Shown here: piece by piece, positions 62,425 through 64,000 of the stretch | How positions within the stretch are numbered: position 1 is the stretch's first letter | Layout: each line of letters starts with the position of its first letter | Assembly (NCBI GenBank): GCA_964417725.1 | Contig: CAYQIV010000008.1 | Location: 1 to 64,000, forward strand | DNA: 64,000 bases | Source: SHZI01 sp964417725 | GTDB taxonomy: Bacteria > Pseudomonadota > Gammaproteobacteria > Steroidobacterales > GCA-2729495 | Direction of reading: 5' to 3' | The notes under the pieces: model-generated | Told to the model about the DNA's origin: nothing | What the model saw: the letters and a program-made list of their open reading frames with translations, nothing else | Databases searched by the model: none | Translations under genes and position numbers: made by a program

Positions 62425-63558
62425 ATGAAAGTGCTGTTCGTAGATGACGAGCCGAACGTGCTCAGTGCCATCCGCCGCCAGCTCCACAACCGGACCAAGG
62501 TGATGACGGCATCGAGCGGCCGGGAAGCCCTCGAAATCCTCGACGCCAAAGGCCCCTTCGCGCTGGTCGTTTCCGACATGCGCATGCCGGGCATGAACGG
62601 TGCGGAACTGCTGACCGAGATCCGTAAGCGCAGCCCCGACACCGTGCGCATGATCCTGTCCGGTCAGGCCGACCTGGCCTCGACGATCGACGCAGTCAAC
62701 GAGGGACACATCTTTCGCTTCCTGACCAAGCCGTGCCCGACGGAGATCCTGTGGGCCGCGGTGCAGACCGGGCTCGAGCAGCACCGGCTCATCACCGCCG
62801 AAAAGGAACTGCTGGAGCAGACGCTGCAGGGCCTCGCCGAAACGCTCGGCGACGTCCTCGCCCTCACCAACCCGGCGGCACGGCGCAGCACCGGTCGCAT
62901 CCGCCACTACGCCGGCGCCATCGCCGATGCGCTGGGCTTTGCCATGCCGTGGGATCTGCGCCTGGCGACGCTGCTCAGCCAGCTCGGCTGCATCACGCTG
63001 CCGGCGGACATCATCGACAAGCTCAATGCCGGTGCCGAGCTCAGCGACACTGAAAGGGAGCGCCACGCCCGGCATCCCGAAGTCGCGGCACGCCTCATCG
63101 GCCGCATCCCGCGTCTGGGCGGCGTCGCGGCGATGATCGGCCGGCAGCGTCAGGCGGCGGATTTTGCCGCACTGCCGACGGATGTCATGCAGTGGCCCAC
63201 CGACCAGTTGTCCGGCGTGATCCTTGCCGTGGCGGCCGGACTCGACGAGCGCATGGCCGCCGGCGACCAGCCGGCCACTGCGCTGCGCCGCCTCGAAACG
63301 GAAATGCCCGGCCTGCCCGCGGCGATCCTCGCCGCCGCACGCGCCGTGCACATGCACAGCGCCTACATGGACATCCTTTTCCTCGATATCGACCACCTGA
63401 GCCCCGGCATGGTCCTCGACGAGGACATCGTCACCGACCACGGCGAAACGCTCCTCTACCGCGGCGAGGAAGTCACCTCCACGTTGCTCGCCGAACTGCG
63501 CCAGCGGGCGGCGGCACGCACGGGCGGCGGCAAGGTCAGGGTGCTGATCCCGGCCTGA
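62425..63558 (+). CDS. Response regulator with degenerate HD-type output domain
   Basis: Two-component regulator of 377 residues. The receiver domain (about 1-118) has D7-D8, the phospho-acceptor D51 and K102. A coiled linker (about 120-145) leads to an HD-domain-like output (about 150-330), where the HD dyad reads S185-Q186 (LLSQLGCITLPADI), the lysine that follows is cysteine, and no HHE or GYP motif is seen; H217 remains. So it probably does not hydrolyse cyclic di-GMP. It is convergent with the histidine kinase at the window edge, a possible partner. No strong ribosome site. Confidence 0.83.
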   Translation: MKVLFVDDEPNVLSAIRRQLHNRTKVMTASSGREALEILDAKGPFALVVSDMRMPGMNGAELLTEIRKRSPDTVRMILSGQADLASTIDAVNEGHIFRFLTKPCPTEILWAAVQTGLEQHRLITAEKELLEQTLQGLAETLGDVLALTNPAARRSTGRIRHYAGAIADALGFAMPWDLRLATLLSQLGCITLPADIIDKLNAGAELSDTERERHARHPEVAARLIGRIPRLGGVAAMIGRQRQAADFAALPTDVMQWPTDQLSGVILAVAAGLDERMAAGDQPATALRRLETEMPGLPAAILAAARAVHMHSAYMDILFLDIDHLSPGMVLDEDIVTDHGETLLYRGEEVTSTLLAELRQRAAARTGGGKVRVLIPA

Positions 63559-63613
63559 GCCCGGCCCGAGCCCGGCACACGGCACACGGCACGGCCGATG
63601 GCCGCACCGCCCG

Positions 63614-64000
63614 TCACGCCGCCGCGATGTCGCCGCCGGCCCGCGCCACCACGCCGCCGGGGGCCGGCTGAACGGGCACCCGCACGTTGAACCGCGCCCC
63701 ACGCCCCGGCGCGGTGTCGACCGTGATCGTGCCGCCACAGCCGGTGACGATGCGGTGGACGATGGCGAGCCCCTGGCCAGTCCCCTCGCCCAGCGGCTTG
63801 GTGGTGTAGAAGGGCTCGAATATCCGCTCGCGCACCGCAGCCGTCATGCCCGTGCCGTTGTCCTTGACGCTGAATCCCGCTTCACCCTCCCCGACCCACG
63901 TGGAGACATGGATGCGGCCCGGCACCGCCTCGCCGCGCCCGCGGCACGCGGCGACGGCATGCGCCGCGTTGACGATCAGGTTGACCAGCACCTGGCTGAG
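63614..64000 (-). CDS. Sensor histidine kinase, C-terminal part (runs off the right edge)
   Basis: The last 128 codons of a kinase whose 5' part lies beyond 64000. The HATPase domain shows the N-box (LVNLIVNAAHAV), G1-box (VKDNGTGM) and G2 region (EPFYTTKPLGEGTGQGLAI), closely resembling the orphan kinase at 11812-14370. It is convergent with the response regulator (55 bases between stops). Confidence 0.85.
   Translation of the reverse strand, partial: LSQVLVNLIVNAAHAVAACRGRGEAVPGRIHVSTWVGEGEAGFSVKDNGTGMTAAVRERIFEPFYTTKPLGEGTGQGLAIVHRIVTGCGGTITVDTAPGRGARFNVRVPVQPAPGGVVARAGGDIAAA

Noticed and set aside
63573..63592. Short tandem repeat of CGGCACA (nearly three copies)
   Set aside because: Seven-base unit and under three copies; no spacer pattern, so neither CRISPR nor a notable satellite.

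Overview
The window is a GC-rich chromosomal segment from a Gram-negative bacterium, most likely a member of the Pseudomonadota and probably Gammaproteobacteria. The evidence is TamA/TamB, a Slam-type outer-membrane protein, a LapG-type periplasmic protease, a FecI/FecR/FecA-type system, lipoproteins with lipoboxes and TonB-dependent uptake. I cannot name a species. Genes are densely packed, many pairs overlap by an ATGA or GTGA, and no stretch longer than about 220 bases lacks a gene. I saw no insertion sequence, prophage, integrase, tRNA, rRNA or CRISPR array, and base composition shows no obvious island.

Left part (1-16.8 kb): a LapG-like protease with a catalytically degenerate HD-GYP membrane receptor; divergently, a Slam-like outer-membrane protein followed by a likely Slam cargo and a cohesin-like protein with a VPxPA sorting tail; an L,D-transpeptidase; isocitrate dehydrogenase; a GntR regulator facing a Rieske oxygenase across a large palindrome; an orphan hybrid-sensor-type histidine kinase; a MarC protein.

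Central metabolism (15-43.6 kb): a minus-strand run ilvH-proB-proA-glpD faces ilvB. Next come an aldehyde dehydrogenase with a DUF1838 protein, a pterin dehydratase, a MaoC hydratase, a crotonase and an acyl-CoA ligase. A rare fused HMG-CoA reductase/mevalonate kinase is coupled to IPP isomerase, pointing to isoprenoid synthesis through mevalonate. Then follow a short-chain dehydrogenase, a small heat-shock protein with a clear RpoH-type promoter, a Cys/Met transsulfuration enzyme, a cupin, an acyl-CoA dehydrogenase cut by an in-frame amber codon, TypA, an NlpC/P60 lipoprotein, a permuted ATP-grasp enzyme paired with a glutamine-synthetase-like ligase, PurU and SdaA.

Right part (43.6-64 kb): an ECF sigma/FecR/TonB-receptor signalling set is divergent from a five-gene operon (thermostable-hemolysin family, AMP-ligase, UndA-like haem-oxygenase-fold iron oxidase, SDR, secreted TPR protein). 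After that come a SulP transporter, a monohaem DUF3365 protein, a small beta-rich protein, tamB-tamA, an unknown secreted protein, a DUF4136 lipoprotein, a response regulator with a dead HD domain, and the 3' end of a second histidine kinase running off the right edge.

The strongest candidates for something undescribed are the LapG/dead-HD-GYP pair, the HMGR-mevalonate kinase fusion, the ATP-grasp/GS ligase pair, the iron-oxidase operon and the Slam cargo locus. Family assignments rest on motifs read by eye; no database search was possible.
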